Below are positions 17,877 through 30,433 of a stretch of DNA of 64,000 bases, one piece after another. The first letter of the stretch is position 1; each line of letters opens with the position of its first letter. The notes under the pieces are model-generated. The model searched no databases. It worked only from the letters and a program-made list of their open reading frames with translations, and was not told the DNA's origin. The DNA comes from Modestobacter sp. VKM Ac-2977 (lineage in GTDB: Bacteria > Actinomycetota > Actinomycetes > Mycobacteriales > Geodermatophilaceae). The stretch is taken from assembly GCF_026968045.1 (NCBI RefSeq), contig NZ_JAPVBQ010000004.1:124001-188000 (forward strand). Direction: 5' to 3'. A program made the translations under genes and the position numbers.

Positions 17877-18419
17877 CTACCGGGTGAAGCGGTGGACCAC
17901 GTGGTCCGGCGGGTCGACCGGGTTGTCCGGCACCAGCTCACCGTCGGCGTACCAGTGGGCCCCGGCGCGGCGCAGCGCCCGCCACGAGGCCTCGTTGCCC
18001 AGCGCCACGGCGACCAGCACGTCCCGCGCCTCAGGGTGGTCGGCGAAGCCCCGCGCCACGGCGGCGGCGATCATCGCCGCCCCCAGCCCCCGGCCGCGCG
18101 CCTCCGGCTCACCGACCAGGTAGTCGATGCTCAGCGCGCCAGCGGGCACCTCGCAGATCGCCGACAGCTCGGTGAGCGACTCCGGTTCGTCGGCGAACGC
18201 GTACACCTGCACCAGGCCGAACGGCTGCCCGTCGTGGACGCCGAGGTACACCGCGGTCGGGTCGGTGCCGTCGACGCTGGGCCCGTACTGCCGCTCGACC
18301 GCGGCGAGGCTCGGGTCGTCGTCCCACCGGCGGGCGACCAGCGGCTCGGCCAGCCAGCGGCTGAGCAGCGGGAAGTCCGCCCGCCGCAGCGGGCGCAGCT
18401 CGACGGCGGGCAGCCCCAC
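17877..18419 (-). CDS. GNAT N-acetyltransferase, AAC(6')-like
   Basis: 180-residue acetyl-CoA-dependent acetyltransferase. ELRPLRRADFPLLSRWLAEP opens the fold, AGALSIDYLVGEPEARGRGL contains the acetyl-CoA pyrophosphate loop (GRGLG), and WRALRRAGAHW closes it. It resembles the Acetyltransf_8 and aminoglycoside 6'-N-acetyltransferase group by pattern. A resistance role cannot be claimed, since many relatives acetylate siderophore or small-amine substrates. GTG start 6 nt after a TAGCCT box that overlaps the gatB stop region, so it seems to have its own promoter. Confidence 0.82.
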   Translation of the reverse strand: MGLPAVELRPLRRADFPLLSRWLAEPLVARRWDDDPSLAAVERQYGPSVDGTDPTAVYLGVHDGQPFGLVQVYAFADEPESLTELSAICEVPAGALSIDYLVGEPEARGRGLGAAMIAAAVARGFADHPEARDVLVAVALGNEASWRALRRAGAHWYADGELVPDNPVDPPDHVVHRFTR

Positions 18420-18425
18420 CGCCCC

Positions 18426-18431
18426 AGGCTA
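18426..18431 (-). promoter_or_regulatory. -10 box, leaderless type, GNAT gene
   Basis: TAGCCT on the minus strand, 6 nt before the GTG at 18419. Its first three bases are the gatB stop codon TAG. Confidence 0.45.
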
Positions 18432-19937
18432 GGAGCCCAGCACCCGCTCCTCCAGCATCCGCTTCACGGTGGGGGCATCGGCCTTGCCGCGGGTGGTCTT
18501 CATGACCGCCCCGACGAGCGCACCCAGCGCCTGGACCTTGCCGGCCTTGACCTTGGCGATGACGTCGGGGGCGCCGGCGATCGCAGCCTCGACGGCGGCG
18601 ACCAGCTCGTCGGACTCCCCCATCACCGCCAGCCCCTGCGCCTCGACGACCTGCGCCGGGTCGCCCTGGCCGGCCAGCACGCCGTCGAGCACCTGGCGGG
18701 CGAGCCCGTCGTTGATGGTGCCCTCGTTGACCAGCCGGACCAGCTCGGCCACCTGTGCCGGGGTGATCGACAGCTCGGCGAGCTCGGTGCCGGCCTCGTT
18801 GGCCCGGCGGGCGAGGTCGCCCAGCCACCACTTGCGGGCGTCACCCGGGGTGGCGCCGGCGGCAACGGTCTGCTCGACCAGGCCGAGCGCTCCGGCGTTG
18901 GCCAGCCAGGTCATCTCGGTGCCGGAGATGCCCCACTCCTGCTGGAGCCGGGTACGGCGGGCAGCGGGCAGCTCGGGCAGCTCGGCGCGCAGCTTCTCGA
19001 TCCACTCGGCGTCGGGCGCCAGCGGCACCAGGTCGGGCTCGGGGAAGTACCGGTAGTCGGTCGCCTCCTCCTTGCTGCGCCCGGAGGAGGTGCTGCCGGT
19101 GTCCTCGTGGAAGTGCCGGGTCTCCTGCACGATCCGGCCACCTCCGTCGAGGACGGCGGCCTGCCGGCGCATCTCGAAGCGGACGGCGCGCTCGACCGAC
19201 CGCAGCGAGTTCACGTTCTTGGTCTCGGTGCGGGTGCCCCACTCCAGGTCGCCGACCGGGTTGAGCGAGATGTTGACGTCGCAGCGCAGGCTGCCCTGCT
19301 CCATCCGTACGTCGGAGACGCCGAGGGCCTGGACGATCTCGCGCAGCTCGGTGACGTAGGCGCGGGCGACCTCGGGGGCCAGCCGGCCGGCACCGGGCAC
19401 CGGGCGGGTGACGATCTCGACCAGCGGGATGCCGGCCCGGTTGAAGTCGATCAGCGAGTGGTCGGCGCCGTGGATGCGCCCGGTGGCCCCACCGACGTGC
19501 AGGTTCTTGCCGGTGTCCTCCTCCAGGTGCACCCGCTCGATCTCCACGCGGTGCGTCGTCCCGTCGACCTCGACGTCCAGGTGGCCGGCGACGCACAGCG
19601 GCTCGTCGTACTGGCTGGTCTGGAAGCCCTTGGGGATGTCGGGGTAGAAGTAGTTCTTCCGGGCGAACCGCGACCAGTTCGCGATCCGGCAGCCCAGCGC
19701 CAGGCCGATCTTGATGGTCGCCTCGACGGCGGCGGCGTTGGCCACCGGCAGCGAGCCGGGCATGCCCAGGCACACCGGGCAGGTGTGCGTGTTGGGCTCG
19801 GCACCGAAGGTGGTGGCGCAGCCGCAGAACATCTTGGAGGCGGTGCCCAGCTCGACGTGGGTCTCCAGCCCGATGACCGGCTCGTAGCGGGTCAGGACGT
19901 CGTCGAACTCGACCAGCCGGTCGGCGGTGCTGGTCAT
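18429..19937 (-). CDS. gatB: Asp-tRNA(Asn)/Glu-tRNA(Gln) amidotransferase subunit B
   Basis: tRNA-binding and kinase subunit of GatCAB, which converts mischarged Glu-tRNA(Gln) or Asp-tRNA(Asn) to the correct amide form. 502 residues, the normal length. Seen: [20 protein letters not shown] at the start, zinc-binding cysteines in FCGC and [33 protein letters not shown], and the C-terminal helical tail with [19 protein letters not shown] 19937 has GGAGGAG upstream and overlaps the stop of the small membrane protein gene by 4 nt (ATGA), so the whole gat set is translationally coupled. Confidence 0.97.
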   Translation of the reverse strand: MTSTADRLVEFDDVLTRYEPVIGLETHVELGTASKMFCGCATTFGAEPNTHTCPVCLGMPGSLPVANAAAVEATIKIGLALGCRIANWSRFARKNYFYPDIPKGFQTSQYDEPLCVAGHLDVEVDGTTHRVEIERVHLEEDTGKNLHVGGATGRIHGADHSLIDFNRAGIPLVEIVTRPVPGAGRLAPEVARAYVTELREIVQALGVSDVRMEQGSLRCDVNISLNPVGDLEWGTRTETKNVNSLRSVERAVRFEMRRQAAVLDGGGRIVQETRHFHEDTGSTSSGRSKEEATDYRYFPEPDLVPLAPDAEWIEKLRAELPELPAARRTRLQQEWGISGTEMTWLANAGALGLVEQTVAAGATPGDARKWWLGDLARRANEAGTELAELSITPAQVAELVRLVNEGTINDGLARQVLDGVLAGQGDPAQVVEAQGLAVMGESDELVAAVEAAIAGAPDVIAKVKAGKVQALGALVGAVMKTTRGKADAPTVKRMLEERVLGS

Positions 19938-20134
19938 GGCTTCTCCTCCGGGTGGGACGTCGTGGTCGAGCCGGTGGCGGCGCTGCGGGTGGTGAACCAG
20001 GCACCGATCGCGGTCAGCACGCCCAGCACGATGAAGACGGCGAAGATCGCCTGGCCGGTCACGGCCCAGAGCACGGCGCCGGCGACGATCACGAAGACGG
20101 TCAGCCCCCAGGCTGCCTTCATGGGCCCGTTCAC
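19934..20134 (-). CDS. Small two-helix membrane protein inside the gat operon
   Basis: 66 residues, GTG start ([10 protein letters not shown]). Two hydrophobic stretches, about 6-24 and 26-46, then a Thr/Ser-rich polar tail ending HPEEKP. Its start overlaps the gatA stop by 4 nt (GTGA) and its stop overlaps the gatB start by 4 nt (ATGA), so it is locked between the two amidotransferase genes. Function unknown. In M. tuberculosis the gatA-gatB slot holds a different gene, pfkA. An internal Met five codons in is an alternative start. Confidence 0.75.
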   Translation of the reverse strand: MNGPMKAAWGLTVFVIVAGAVLWAVTGQAIFAVFIVLGVLTAIGAWFTTRSAATGSTTTSHPEEKP

Positions 20135-21663
20135 GCGGCACCCGCCGGGGTGCCCAGCTCGTCGAGCAGCCGGTGGCCTCGGGCGGCGTCCTGCGCGGCC
20201 TCCAGCGCGGCGGCGACCCGGTAGCAGCGGTCGTCGGCCAGCGCCGGGGCCATCACCTGCAGCCCGACCGGCAGCCCCTCGGACAGCCCACTGGGCACCG
20301 AGATCGCCGGGAGGCCGGCCAGGCTGGCCGGCAGGGTGCACAGGTCGGCGGCGTACATCGAGATCGGGTCGTCGACCCGGGTGCCGATCGGGAACGCGAC
20401 GGTCGGGGTGGTGGGGCTGACCAGCACGTCGACGCCGGCGAAGGCGGCGCTGAAGTCGCGGGTGATCAGCGTGCGCACCTTCTGCGCCTGGCCGTAGTAG
20501 GCCTCGTAGTACCCGCTGGACAGCGCGTAGGTGCCCAGGATGATCCGCCGCTTGACCTCCGGGCCGAAGCCCTGCTCCCGGGTGATCGCCATGACCTCGT
20601 CGAGGTCCCGGCTGCCGTCGTCGCCGGCCCGCAGGCCGAACCGGACACCCTCGTAGCGGGCCAGGTTGCTGGAGGCCTCGCTCGGCGCGATCAGGTAGTA
20701 GGCGGGCAGCGCCAGGTCGAAGGAGGGGCAGGAGACCTCGGTGACCTCCGCGCCCAGCCCGGCCAACACCTCGATCGCCTCGCGGGTGCGGGCCAGGACG
20801 CCGGGCTCGTAGCCCTCGGCGTGGCCCTCCCCACCGAGCTCGCGGACGACCCCGACCCGCACGCCGCGCAGGTCGCCGGCCGCGCCTTCCCGGGCGGCGT
20901 CGGCCAGCCGGGCCAGCGGGGTGTCGATGCTGGTGGAGTCGCGCGGGTCGTGGCCGCCGATGACCTCGTGCATCACCGCGGCGTCCAGCACCGTGCGGGC
21001 CATCGGCCCCGCCTGGTCCAGGCTGGAGGAGAAGGCGATCAGGCCGTAGCGGGAGACCGAGCCGTAGGTCGGCTTGTGCCCGACCAGCCCGGTGAGCGCG
21101 GCCGGCTGCCGGATGGAGCCGCCGGTGTCGGTGCCGATGGACCAGGGCGCGAGGTGCCCAGCGACCGCGGCGCTGGAGCCGCCGGAGGAGCCGCCGGGGA
21201 TGCGCTCGGCATCCCAGGGGTTGCGGGTCACCTGGTAGGCGGAGTTCTCGGTGGAGGAGCCCATCGCGAACTCGTCCATGTTGGTCTTGCCCAGCAGCAC
21301 GGTGCCGGCCTCGGCGAGCCGGGTGGCGACCGTGGCGCTGTACGGCGGGCGCCAGCCCTCGAGGATCTTCGAGCCGCTCGTGGTGGGCACGCCCTCAGTG
21401 ACCACCAGGTCCTTCAGCGCCAGCGGCACGCCGGCCAGCGGGCCGAGCTCGGCGCCGGTGGCGCGGGCCTGGTCGACCGCGGCGGCCGCGGCGAGCGCGG
21501 CGTCGTCCTCGACGTGCAGGTAGGCGCCGAGCCGGCCGTCGTCGGCGGCGATCCGGTCCAGGTGCGCGCGGGTCACCTCGACGGCGCTCACCTCGCCGGA
21601 GCCCAGCAGCCGGGACAGCTCGGCGACGTCGGCGCGGGTCAGGTCACTGCTGGTGCCGGTCAC
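20131..21663 (-). CDS. gatA: Asp-tRNA(Asn)/Glu-tRNA(Gln) amidotransferase subunit A
   Basis: Glutaminase subunit of GatCAB; it releases ammonia from glutamine for transfer by GatB. 510 residues, an amidase-signature enzyme. Ser-Ser-Lys triad segments are visible: Lys in VPLALKDLV, the Gly/Ser-rich [13 protein letters not shown], and [19 protein letters not shown] with the acyl-enzyme Ser. GTG 21663 overlaps the gatC stop by 4 nt, and its own stop overlaps the next gene. Confidence 0.97.
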   Translation of the reverse strand: MTGTSSDLTRADVAELSRLLGSGEVSAVEVTRAHLDRIAADDGRLGAYLHVEDDAALAAAAAVDQARATGAELGPLAGVPLALKDLVVTEGVPTTSGSKILEGWRPPYSATVATRLAEAGTVLLGKTNMDEFAMGSSTENSAYQVTRNPWDAERIPGGSSGGSSAAVAGHLAPWSIGTDTGGSIRQPAALTGLVGHKPTYGSVSRYGLIAFSSSLDQAGPMARTVLDAAVMHEVIGGHDPRDSTSIDTPLARLADAAREGAAGDLRGVRVGVVRELGGEGHAEGYEPGVLARTREAIEVLAGLGAEVTEVSCPSFDLALPAYYLIAPSEASSNLARYEGVRFGLRAGDDGSRDLDEVMAITREQGFGPEVKRRIILGTYALSSGYYEAYYGQAQKVRTLITRDFSAAFAGVDVLVSPTTPTVAFPIGTRVDDPISMYAADLCTLPASLAGLPAISVPSGLSEGLPVGLQVMAPALADDRCYRVAAALEAAQDAARGHRLLDELGTPAGAA

Positions 21664-21959
21664 TCGGCGTCCCCCAGGATGCGCGGCACGCGGATGCGGC
21701 CGTCCTCGGCGGCGGGCGCACCGGCCAGCACGACGTCGCGGTCCAGGCTGGGGGTCACCTCGTCGGGGCGGAGCACGTTGGTCAGCGGGACGGCGTGGGT
21801 CATCGGCGGCACGTCGGCCACCGCGGCCTCACCGACCCGGGCGACGGCGGCGAGCACCTGGTCGAGCTGGCCGGCGAACCGGTCGAGCTCCTCGTCGGTG
21901 ACGGCCAGGCGCGACAGACGCGCCAGGTGTGCGACGTCGGAACGGGAGATGCTGCTCAT
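21660..21959 (-). CDS. gatC: Asp-tRNA(Asn)/Glu-tRNA(Gln) amidotransferase subunit C
   Basis: Small linker subunit that wraps GatA and stabilises the GatCAB complex. 99 residues, exactly the usual size. Begins [20 protein letters not shown] with [17 protein letters not shown], and ends with [20 protein letters not shown], the typical C-terminal strap. First gene of the gat operon; divergent from the ACT-domain gene across 195 bp. Confidence 0.96.
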   Translation of the reverse strand: MSSISRSDVAHLARLSRLAVTDEELDRFAGQLDQVLAAVARVGEAAVADVPPMTHAVPLTNVLRPDEVTPSLDRDVVLAGAPAAEDGRIRVPRILGDAE

Positions 21960-22154
21960 GCTGCGCTGGGACCCCACTTCGGCGGCCGGACGGGCCCGGC
22001 CTCGACTCGCTCCAGGACTCAGCCACTCTACGTGGCGCGACCGGGCCACCCGACCGCGAGCCGGGTTGGTCCCGGGGCCCTCGATGCGGCAGGCTCCCCC
22101 TGTCCGCGATCGACGGTGATCGGCCCCGCCTCAGCACCACGTCCGGGGGGATCC

Positions 22155-22817
22155 GTGTCCTACCTCTTGCGGCTGGTCGTCCCCGACCGGCCCGGCACCC
22201 TGGGCGCCGTCGCGACGGCGCTCGGCCAGGCCGGCATCGACATCGTCTCCGTCGACGTCCTGGAGCGCGGCAACGGTGTCGCCGTCGACGACATCGTCGT
22301 GGAGCTCCCGGCCGACCGGGTCGCCGACAGCCTGATCACCGCCGCCACCGCGGTGCCGGGTGTGCAGGTCGAGTCGCTGCGCCCCTTCGCCGGTCCGATG
22401 GACACCCACCGGGAGCTGGAGCTGCTCGAGGCGCTGGCCCCGGCCGGGGCGGGCACCGCCAAGGTGCTCGCCGCCGAGCTCCCCCGGGTGTTCCGCAGCG
22501 GCTGGGCGGTGGTGCTCGCCGGTTCCGCCGACCAGCTCACCGTGCTGGCCGCGTCCGACGCCGCACCTTCACTGGAGGACATCCGCACCCCGTGGCTGCC
22601 GTTGACCACGCCCCTGCTGCTGCCCAGCGACGGTGACTGGGTGCCCCTGCGCTGGCAGGAGATGGCGGTGGAGATGATGGCCGCGCCGCTGGGCCCCGAG
22701 GGCACCGCGGTGCTGCTCGGCCGGTCCGGCGGGCCGGCGTTCCGGCGCTCGGAGCTGCTGCGCCTGGCCCACCTGACCGGGCTCGCCGCGACGGTCACCC
22801 GGCTCCCACCGGCCTGA
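22155..22817 (+). CDS. ACT-domain protein
   Basis: 220 residues. The N-terminal ACT domain begins YLLRLVVPDRPGTLGAVATA and runs to about residue 75; ACT domains bind amino acids or other small regulators. The C-terminal part shows no domain I recognise, though LPRVFRSGWAVVLAG and DWVPLRWQEMAVEMMAAPLG read as a compact cytosolic fold. The GTG start follows GGGGGGA. The same gene sits beside gatC and ligA in M. tuberculosis (Rv3013), so this is conserved context rather than an insertion. Function unknown. Confidence 0.85.
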   Translation: MSYLLRLVVPDRPGTLGAVATALGQAGIDIVSVDVLERGNGVAVDDIVVELPADRVADSLITAATAVPGVQVESLRPFAGPMDTHRELELLEALAPAGAGTAKVLAAELPRVFRSGWAVVLAGSADQLTVLAASDAAPSLEDIRTPWLPLTTPLLLPSDGDWVPLRWQEMAVEMMAAPLGPEGTAVLLGRSGGPAFRRSELLRLAHLTGLAATVTRLPPA

Positions 22818-22852
22818 AGGACCCCGCTGCCCCCCACCCTGCAGCGGGGCCG
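22818..22852. terminator. 3' hairpin element, copy D (convergent stops)
   Basis: Perfect 9-bp stem CCCCGCTGC (22822-22830) with GCAGCGGGG (22841-22849), 10-base loop, preceded by AAGGA. It fills the gap between the stops of the ACT gene and ligA and should terminate both. Confidence 0.7.
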
Positions 22853-26312
<3,460 letters not shown>

Positions 26313-26330
26313 GGACACCTCCTGACGTGT

Positions 26331-26346
26331 TCGAACGTGTGTACGA
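26331..26346. promoter_or_regulatory. LexA (SOS) box upstream of DUF222/HNH gene
   Basis: TCGAACGTGTGTACGA matches the actinobacterial SOS pattern TCGAAC-N4-GTTCGA at 11 of 12 defined bases (one T-to-A). It lies 18-34 nt upstream of the DUF222/HNH start, where a repressor would block transcription. Confidence 0.65.
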
Positions 26347-26421
26347 ATTCTATCGCCGATAAAGGCCTTCAGCAACCCATACCCGCAGGTCAGAGGCATG
26401 TCCACAGATGCGGAAAGCCGC

Positions 26422-26449
26422 TTGACACGGCTCGCGCGGCACCCATCAT
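26422..26449 (+). promoter_or_regulatory. Promoter of small hypothetical gene
   Basis: Perfect -35 TTGACA at 26422-26427, 16-bp spacer, -10-like CATCAT at 26444-26449, then GTG 6 nt later, implying a leaderless message. Confidence 0.5.
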
Positions 26450-26455
26450 GGCTCC

Positions 26456-26848
26456 GTGCACCCAGACCTCGAGCGCGCTCTCCAGCCGGTCCTCGACGAC
26501 CTCCGGGCCACGTCGGCGCCGCTTCCCCGCCGGGTCGACGACGACCGGCCCGACAGCGACGACGACGGACCGTTCGCGGCGCGGGCGATGCTGTGGGGCC
26601 ACGACGGCAGAGGTCAGGGCGTCTTCGTGGAGCTCCGCCTCTCACAGCCCGAACAGGTCGCGCAGGTGGCCGACGGGGTGCAGGCGTGGGCCGTCGAGGA
26701 ACTGTGGGGCAGCGCCCCCACCAACTGGCCGCGCTGCCCGCGGCACCCCGACACCCACCCCCTCCAGGCACAGGTGCGGGACGCCGCCGCCTGGTGGGTG
26801 TGTCCGCGTGACGACGTCCCGGTCAGCGAGGTCGGGGGCCTCGGCTGA
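26456..26848 (+). CDS. Hypothetical protein, 130 aa
   Basis: No family recognised. Acidic first half (RVDDDRPDSDDDGPF), a central predicted strand-rich part (MLWGHDGRGQGVFVELRLS) and a Trp/Cys/His-rich end: NWPRCPRHPDTHPL and AAWWVCPRDDVPV. A TTGACA promoter and start 6 nt after the -10 support a real gene. It sits between the SOS-linked HNH gene and the MetE-like gene, and its stop is 9 nt from the convergent gene. Function unknown. Confidence 0.65.
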   Translation: MHPDLERALQPVLDDLRATSAPLPRRVDDDRPDSDDDGPFAARAMLWGHDGRGQGVFVELRLSQPEQVAQVADGVQAWAVEELWGSAPTNWPRCPRHPDTHPLQAQVRDAAAWWVCPRDDVPVSEVGGLG

Positions 26849-26857
26849 GCCGGGGCG

Positions 26858-27904
26858 TCACTCCGGCAGCAGGTACTTCGCGGCCTCGCGGACGTGCGCC
26901 ATCGCCGTCCGGGCGTAGGCCTGGCTCGCCCCGGCCAAGCCACAGGACGGCGTGAGCGTCACCGCGCCGGCCAGCTCCTCGGCCGGGAAGCCCAGCTCCC
27001 GCCACCAGGCCTGCACGCGGCTGGCGGTCGCCTTCGGCCGGCCCAGGTCGGTGTCGGTACCGGGGACGACGCCCACGAGCAGGTGGGTGCCGGCCTCGAT
27101 GGCGGTGCCGACGGCGTCGAGGTCCTGCACCAGGCCCAGGTCGAAGGAGAGCCCCTGCGCCCCGGCGGCCCGGAAGAGGTCGAGCGGGGCGCGCTGGGCG
27201 CAGCAGTGCACCACGACCGGTGCCGACACCTGGCGGACGAGCCCGGTGAGCTGCTCCTCCACGACGTTCGACTCGATCGCCGACAGCTTGCCGAACCCGC
27301 TGGCGGTGGGCAGCCCGCCCTGCAGCACGGCGGGCACCGACGGCTCGTCCAGCTGCACGACGACCGAGGCCCCCGGCACCCGGGCGGAGACGGCGGCGAC
27401 GTGGGCACCGATCCCCTCGGCGAGGGACTGCGCCAGGTCGCGGAGCGCCCCGGCGTCCACCACGGCCCGGTCGCCACGACTGCGCTCCAGCCCGGCGGCC
27501 AGGGTCCACGGCCCGGCCACCTGGATCTTCAACGGCCCCACGTAGCGCTCGGCCACCTCGTAGAGGGCGTCGAGGTCGCGGGCCAGGGCCTCCCGGGCCC
27601 GGCGCAGGTCGGCGCCGGGACGGGCGACCAGCCGCCAGCCCGCCGGGGTGAGGTCGACGTAGAGGTCGACCAGCAGGGCGGCCGCGCGACCGATCAGGTC
27701 CGACCCGGCGCCGCGGCCGGGCAGCTCGGGCAGGTGCGGGAGGTCCGGCAGCTCGCCGACGACCAGCCGCATCGCCTCGACCGGGTCGGTGCCGGGCAGG
27801 GACCCGACGCCGGTGGCCGGCCCCCACACCGGGAGCGCCGACCGCACCTCGCCGTCGGCGCCCGGCTCACTGCTGTCGTCCGGGAGGTGCGTCGCCGAGG
27901 TCAC
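26858..27904 (-). CDS. MetE-like (cobalamin-independent methionine synthase C-domain) protein
   Basis: 348 residues, about half the length of full MetE, and equivalent to the barrel that holds zinc and homocysteine. Zinc-ligand motifs are kept: APVVVHCCAQRAP (His-x-Cys) and LTPSCGLAGASQAY (late Cys). The start shows ATGVGSLPGTDPVEAMR, like the GSFPQT-type opening of the family. No N-terminal folate-binding half, so it probably uses another methyl donor or a modified substrate; activity is inference. Matches the unnamed gene beside ligA in M. tuberculosis (Rv3015c). GTG 27904 lies 6 nt after TACGGT. Confidence 0.82.
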   Translation of the reverse strand: MTSATHLPDDSSEPGADGEVRSALPVWGPATGVGSLPGTDPVEAMRLVVGELPDLPHLPELPGRGAGSDLIGRAAALLVDLYVDLTPAGWRLVARPGADLRRAREALARDLDALYEVAERYVGPLKIQVAGPWTLAAGLERSRGDRAVVDAGALRDLAQSLAEGIGAHVAAVSARVPGASVVVQLDEPSVPAVLQGGLPTASGFGKLSAIESNVVEEQLTGLVRQVSAPVVVHCCAQRAPLDLFRAAGAQGLSFDLGLVQDLDAVGTAIEAGTHLLVGVVPGTDTDLGRPKATASRVQAWWRELGFPAEELAGAVTLTPSCGLAGASQAYARTAMAHVREAAKYLLPE

Positions 27905-27910
27905 GTGCCG

Positions 27911-27916
27911 ACCGTA
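27911..27916 (-). promoter_or_regulatory. -10 box, leaderless type, MetE-like gene
   Basis: TACGGT on the minus strand, 6 nt before the GTG at 27904, within the 41-nt gap after mnmA. Confidence 0.4.
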
Positions 27917-27945
27917 GCCCGCCGTCCCACCGGCACCTGCGACGG

Positions 27946-29043
27946 TCAGCTCAGTGCGGTCTCCGGCCGTTCCCCGGCGCGCAGCACGGTGCCCTGGCCG
28001 AGCACCAGGTCACCCCGCTCGGCGTCCGGGGCGTACAGCACGGCCGACTGCCCCGGGGCCACTCCGCGCTGGCGCTCCCCGAGCACGAGGCACAGCCCGC
28101 CGTCCTCGGCGAGGGAGACCTCGCAGGCGACCGGCGCGGCGTGGGCGCGCAGCTGCACCTGGGCCCGGAACGGGAGGTCGGGCACCGGCCCGGTCCAGGT
28201 GGGCGTCCCGGTGCGCACCTCGTCGACCTCAGCCTGCTCCGCGGTGCCGATCGTGACGGTGCGGCTGACCGGCTCGATCCCGAGCACGTACCGCGGGCGC
28301 TGGTCCCCGGCGGTGACACCCAGCCCACGACGCTGGCCGATGGTGAAGCCGTGCGCGCCGGCGTGCGTCCCGACGGTCTGCCCGGTGGCGGCGTCGACGA
28401 CCGGGCCGGGCTGCTCACCCAGCTTGCGGGCGAGGAAGCCGCGGGTGTCGCCGTCGGAGATGAAGCAGATGTCGTGCGAGTCCGGCTTGGTGGCGACCGC
28501 GTAGCCGCGCTCGGCCGCCAGCTCCCGCACCCGCTCCTTGGTCATCGAGCCGAGCGGGAAGACGGCGCCCGCCAACTGCCCGGCGGTGAGCACGCCGAGC
28601 ACGTAGGACTGGTCCTTCGCGGCGTCGACCGAGCGACGCAGCTCACCGTCGGCCAGCCGGGCGTGGTGCCCGGTGACGACGGCGTCGAAGCCCAGCGCCC
28701 GTGCCCGGTCGAGCACCGCGGAGAACTTGATCTTCTCGTTGCAGCGCAGGCAGGGGTTCGGGGTCCGGCCAGCGGCGTACTCGGCGACGAAGTCGTCGAT
28801 GACGTCCTCACGGAAGCGGTCGGCCAGGTCCCAGACGTAGAACGGGATGCCCAGCTCGTCGGCCACCCGCCGGGCGTCATGGGAGTCCTCGACGCTGCAG
28901 CACCCTCGGGCGCCGCTGCGCAGCGTCTGCCGGTCGGGTGAGAGCGCCAAGTGCACACCGGTGACGTCGTGCCCCGCCTCGACGGCAAGCGCGGCGGCGA
29001 CCGCGGAGTCCACTCCGCCGCTCATGGCAGCGATCAGTCGCAT
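27946..29043 (-). CDS. mnmA: tRNA-specific 2-thiouridylase
   Basis: Thiolates the wobble uridine (s2U34) of Lys, Glu and Gln tRNAs, activating the base with ATP and taking sulfur from a cysteine desulfurase relay. 365 residues. PP-loop [15 protein letters not shown] at about 6-20, the first catalytic Cys in [14 protein letters not shown], and the second in [15 protein letters not shown]. The C-terminal beta domains include GQRRGLGV. The ATG at 29043 starts 1 nt after the cysteine desulfurase stop, so sulfur donor and acceptor genes are coupled, as in M. tuberculosis (Rv3024c-Rv3025c). Confidence 0.96.
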   Translation of the reverse strand: MRLIAAMSGGVDSAVAAALAVEAGHDVTGVHLALSPDRQTLRSGARGCCSVEDSHDARRVADELGIPFYVWDLADRFREDVIDDFVAEYAAGRTPNPCLRCNEKIKFSAVLDRARALGFDAVVTGHHARLADGELRRSVDAAKDQSYVLGVLTAGQLAGAVFPLGSMTKERVRELAAERGYAVATKPDSHDICFISDGDTRGFLARKLGEQPGPVVDAATGQTVGTHAGAHGFTIGQRRGLGVTAGDQRPRYVLGIEPVSRTVTIGTAEQAEVDEVRTGTPTWTGPVPDLPFRAQVQLRAHAAPVACEVSLAEDGGLCLVLGERQRGVAPGQSAVLYAPDAERGDLVLGQGTVLRAGERPETALS

Positions 29044-29044
29044 C

Positions 29045-30235
29045 TCAGTGCCCCCCGGTCCCGGCCCGGCGGGCCCGCTCCACGACCGGGCCGATCACCT
29101 CGAGCAGTGCGTCGACGTCGGCGTCGGTCGAGGTGTGGCCCAGGCTGAACCGCAACGAGCTGCGGGCCCGGGCGGGGTCGGCGCCGGCGGCCAGCAGCAC
29201 GTGGCTGGGCCGGGCGACGCCGGCGCTGCAGGCCGACCCGGTCGAGCACTCGATGCCCCGGGCGTCCAGCAGCATGAGCAGCGCGTCGCCCTCCGCACCG
29301 GGGAAGGACAGGTGCGCGTTGCCCGGGAGCCGCCCGGGGCCACCGGCCACCACGTCGTCCAGGGGCGGACCGTTGAGCTGGGCGTCGGGCACCTCGGCGA
29401 CCACCCCGGCGACCAACCGGTCCCGCAGCGCGGCCACCCGCGCAGTGCGCTCGGCCCGGTCGGCGACCGTGGCGTGGGTGGCCGCGGCCAGCCCGACGAT
29501 CGCGGCGACGTCCAGGGTGCCGGACCGGACGTCGCGCTCCTGGCCACCACCGTGCAGCAGCGGAGTGCACTCGGCGTCCCGCCGCAGCAGCAGCGCCCCG
29601 GCGCCCATCGGGCCGCCCACCTTGTGCCCGGTCATGGTCAGGGCGTCGACGCCGCTGGCGGCGAAGTCCAGTGGCGACTGGCCGATCGCCTGCACTGCGT
29701 CGGTGTGCAGCGGCACGCCGACCTCGTGGGCGACGGCGGCCAGCGCGGTCACGTCGCTGACGGCGCCGATCTCGTTGTTGGCCCACATGACGGTGGCCAG
29801 GGCGACGTCCCGTCCGTCGCCGAGGGCGTCGGCCAGCGCGTCGGCGGTGACCCGGCCGGTCGGCTCGACCCGCAGCCAGGTGACCTCGGCGCCCTCGTGC
29901 TTCTCCAGCCACTCGACGCTGTCGAGGACGGCGTGGTGCTCGGCCGGGCTGGCCACGATCCGGCGACGCCCCTGGTCAGCGGTGCGGCGGGCCCAGTACA
30001 GCCCCTTGACGGCGAGGTTGTCGCCCTCGGTGCCACCGCCGGTGAACAGCACCTCCGACGGCCGCGCCCCCAGGGCAGCGGCCAGGCGCTCCCGTGACTG
30101 CTCGGCCATCCGCCGGGCCTCGCGGCCGCTGGCGTGCAGGGAGGAGGCGTTGCCCACCCGGGCCAGCTGCTCGGTCATGGCCGCGAGCGCGACCGGCAGC
30201 ATCGGGGTCGTCGCTGCGTGGTCGAGGTAGGTCAT
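29045..30235 (-). CDS. iscS: Cysteine desulfurase (IscS/NifS family)
   Basis: PLP enzyme that takes sulfur from cysteine as a persulfide for Fe-S clusters and tRNA thiolation. 396 residues. Opens [20 protein letters not shown] holds the His that stacks on [13 protein letters not shown] the Asp, [14 protein letters not shown] the PLP Lys, and [11 protein letters not shown] the persulfide Cys. ATG 30235 was chosen as the family start; TACGCT lies 9 nt upstream and there is no Shine-Dalgarno. First gene of the pair with mnmA. Confidence 0.95.
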   Translation of the reverse strand: MTYLDHAATTPMLPVALAAMTEQLARVGNASSLHASGREARRMAEQSRERLAAALGARPSEVLFTGGGTEGDNLAVKGLYWARRTADQGRRRIVASPAEHHAVLDSVEWLEKHEGAEVTWLRVEPTGRVTADALADALGDGRDVALATVMWANNEIGAVSDVTALAAVAHEVGVPLHTDAVQAIGQSPLDFAASGVDALTMTGHKVGGPMGAGALLLRRDAECTPLLHGGGQERDVRSGTLDVAAIVGLAAATHATVADRAERTARVAALRDRLVAGVVAEVPDAQLNGPPLDDVVAGGPGRLPGNAHLSFPGAEGDALLMLLDARGIECSTGSACSAGVARPSHVLLAAGADPARARSSLRFSLGHTSTDADVDALLEVIGPVVERARRAGTGGH

Positions 30236-30244
30236 GGCACAGCA

Positions 30245-30250
30245 AGCGTA
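30245..30250 (-). promoter_or_regulatory. -10 box of iscS, leaderless type
   Basis: TACGCT on the minus strand, 9 nt before the ATG at 30235. Confidence 0.4.
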
Positions 30251-30391
30251 GGCGCCGGGCGCCGGGGGCAACCCGGTCGTGTCCGACTGGTGGGAGTGCG
30301 CACGACTCCTCCGCCTCCTCGTGCCTGTGGCTGCGACGTGCGTCGAGCGCCGACCCGGAGGCCGACGCCCGACGCGACGTGCTCGATCACC

Positions 30392-30432
30392 CCTCCTGCA
30401 GCCCACCGAGGGAGCGCAGGAGGGCCCTCGGT
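30392..30432 (-). terminator. Terminator after etfA
   Basis: Two competing 8-bp perfect stems just past the etfA stop: ACCGAGGG (30405-30412) with CCCTCGGT (30425-30432), and CCTCCTGC (30392-30399) with GCAGGAGG (30416-30423). They overlap and cannot form together. Confidence 0.5.
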
Positions 30433-30433
30433 G

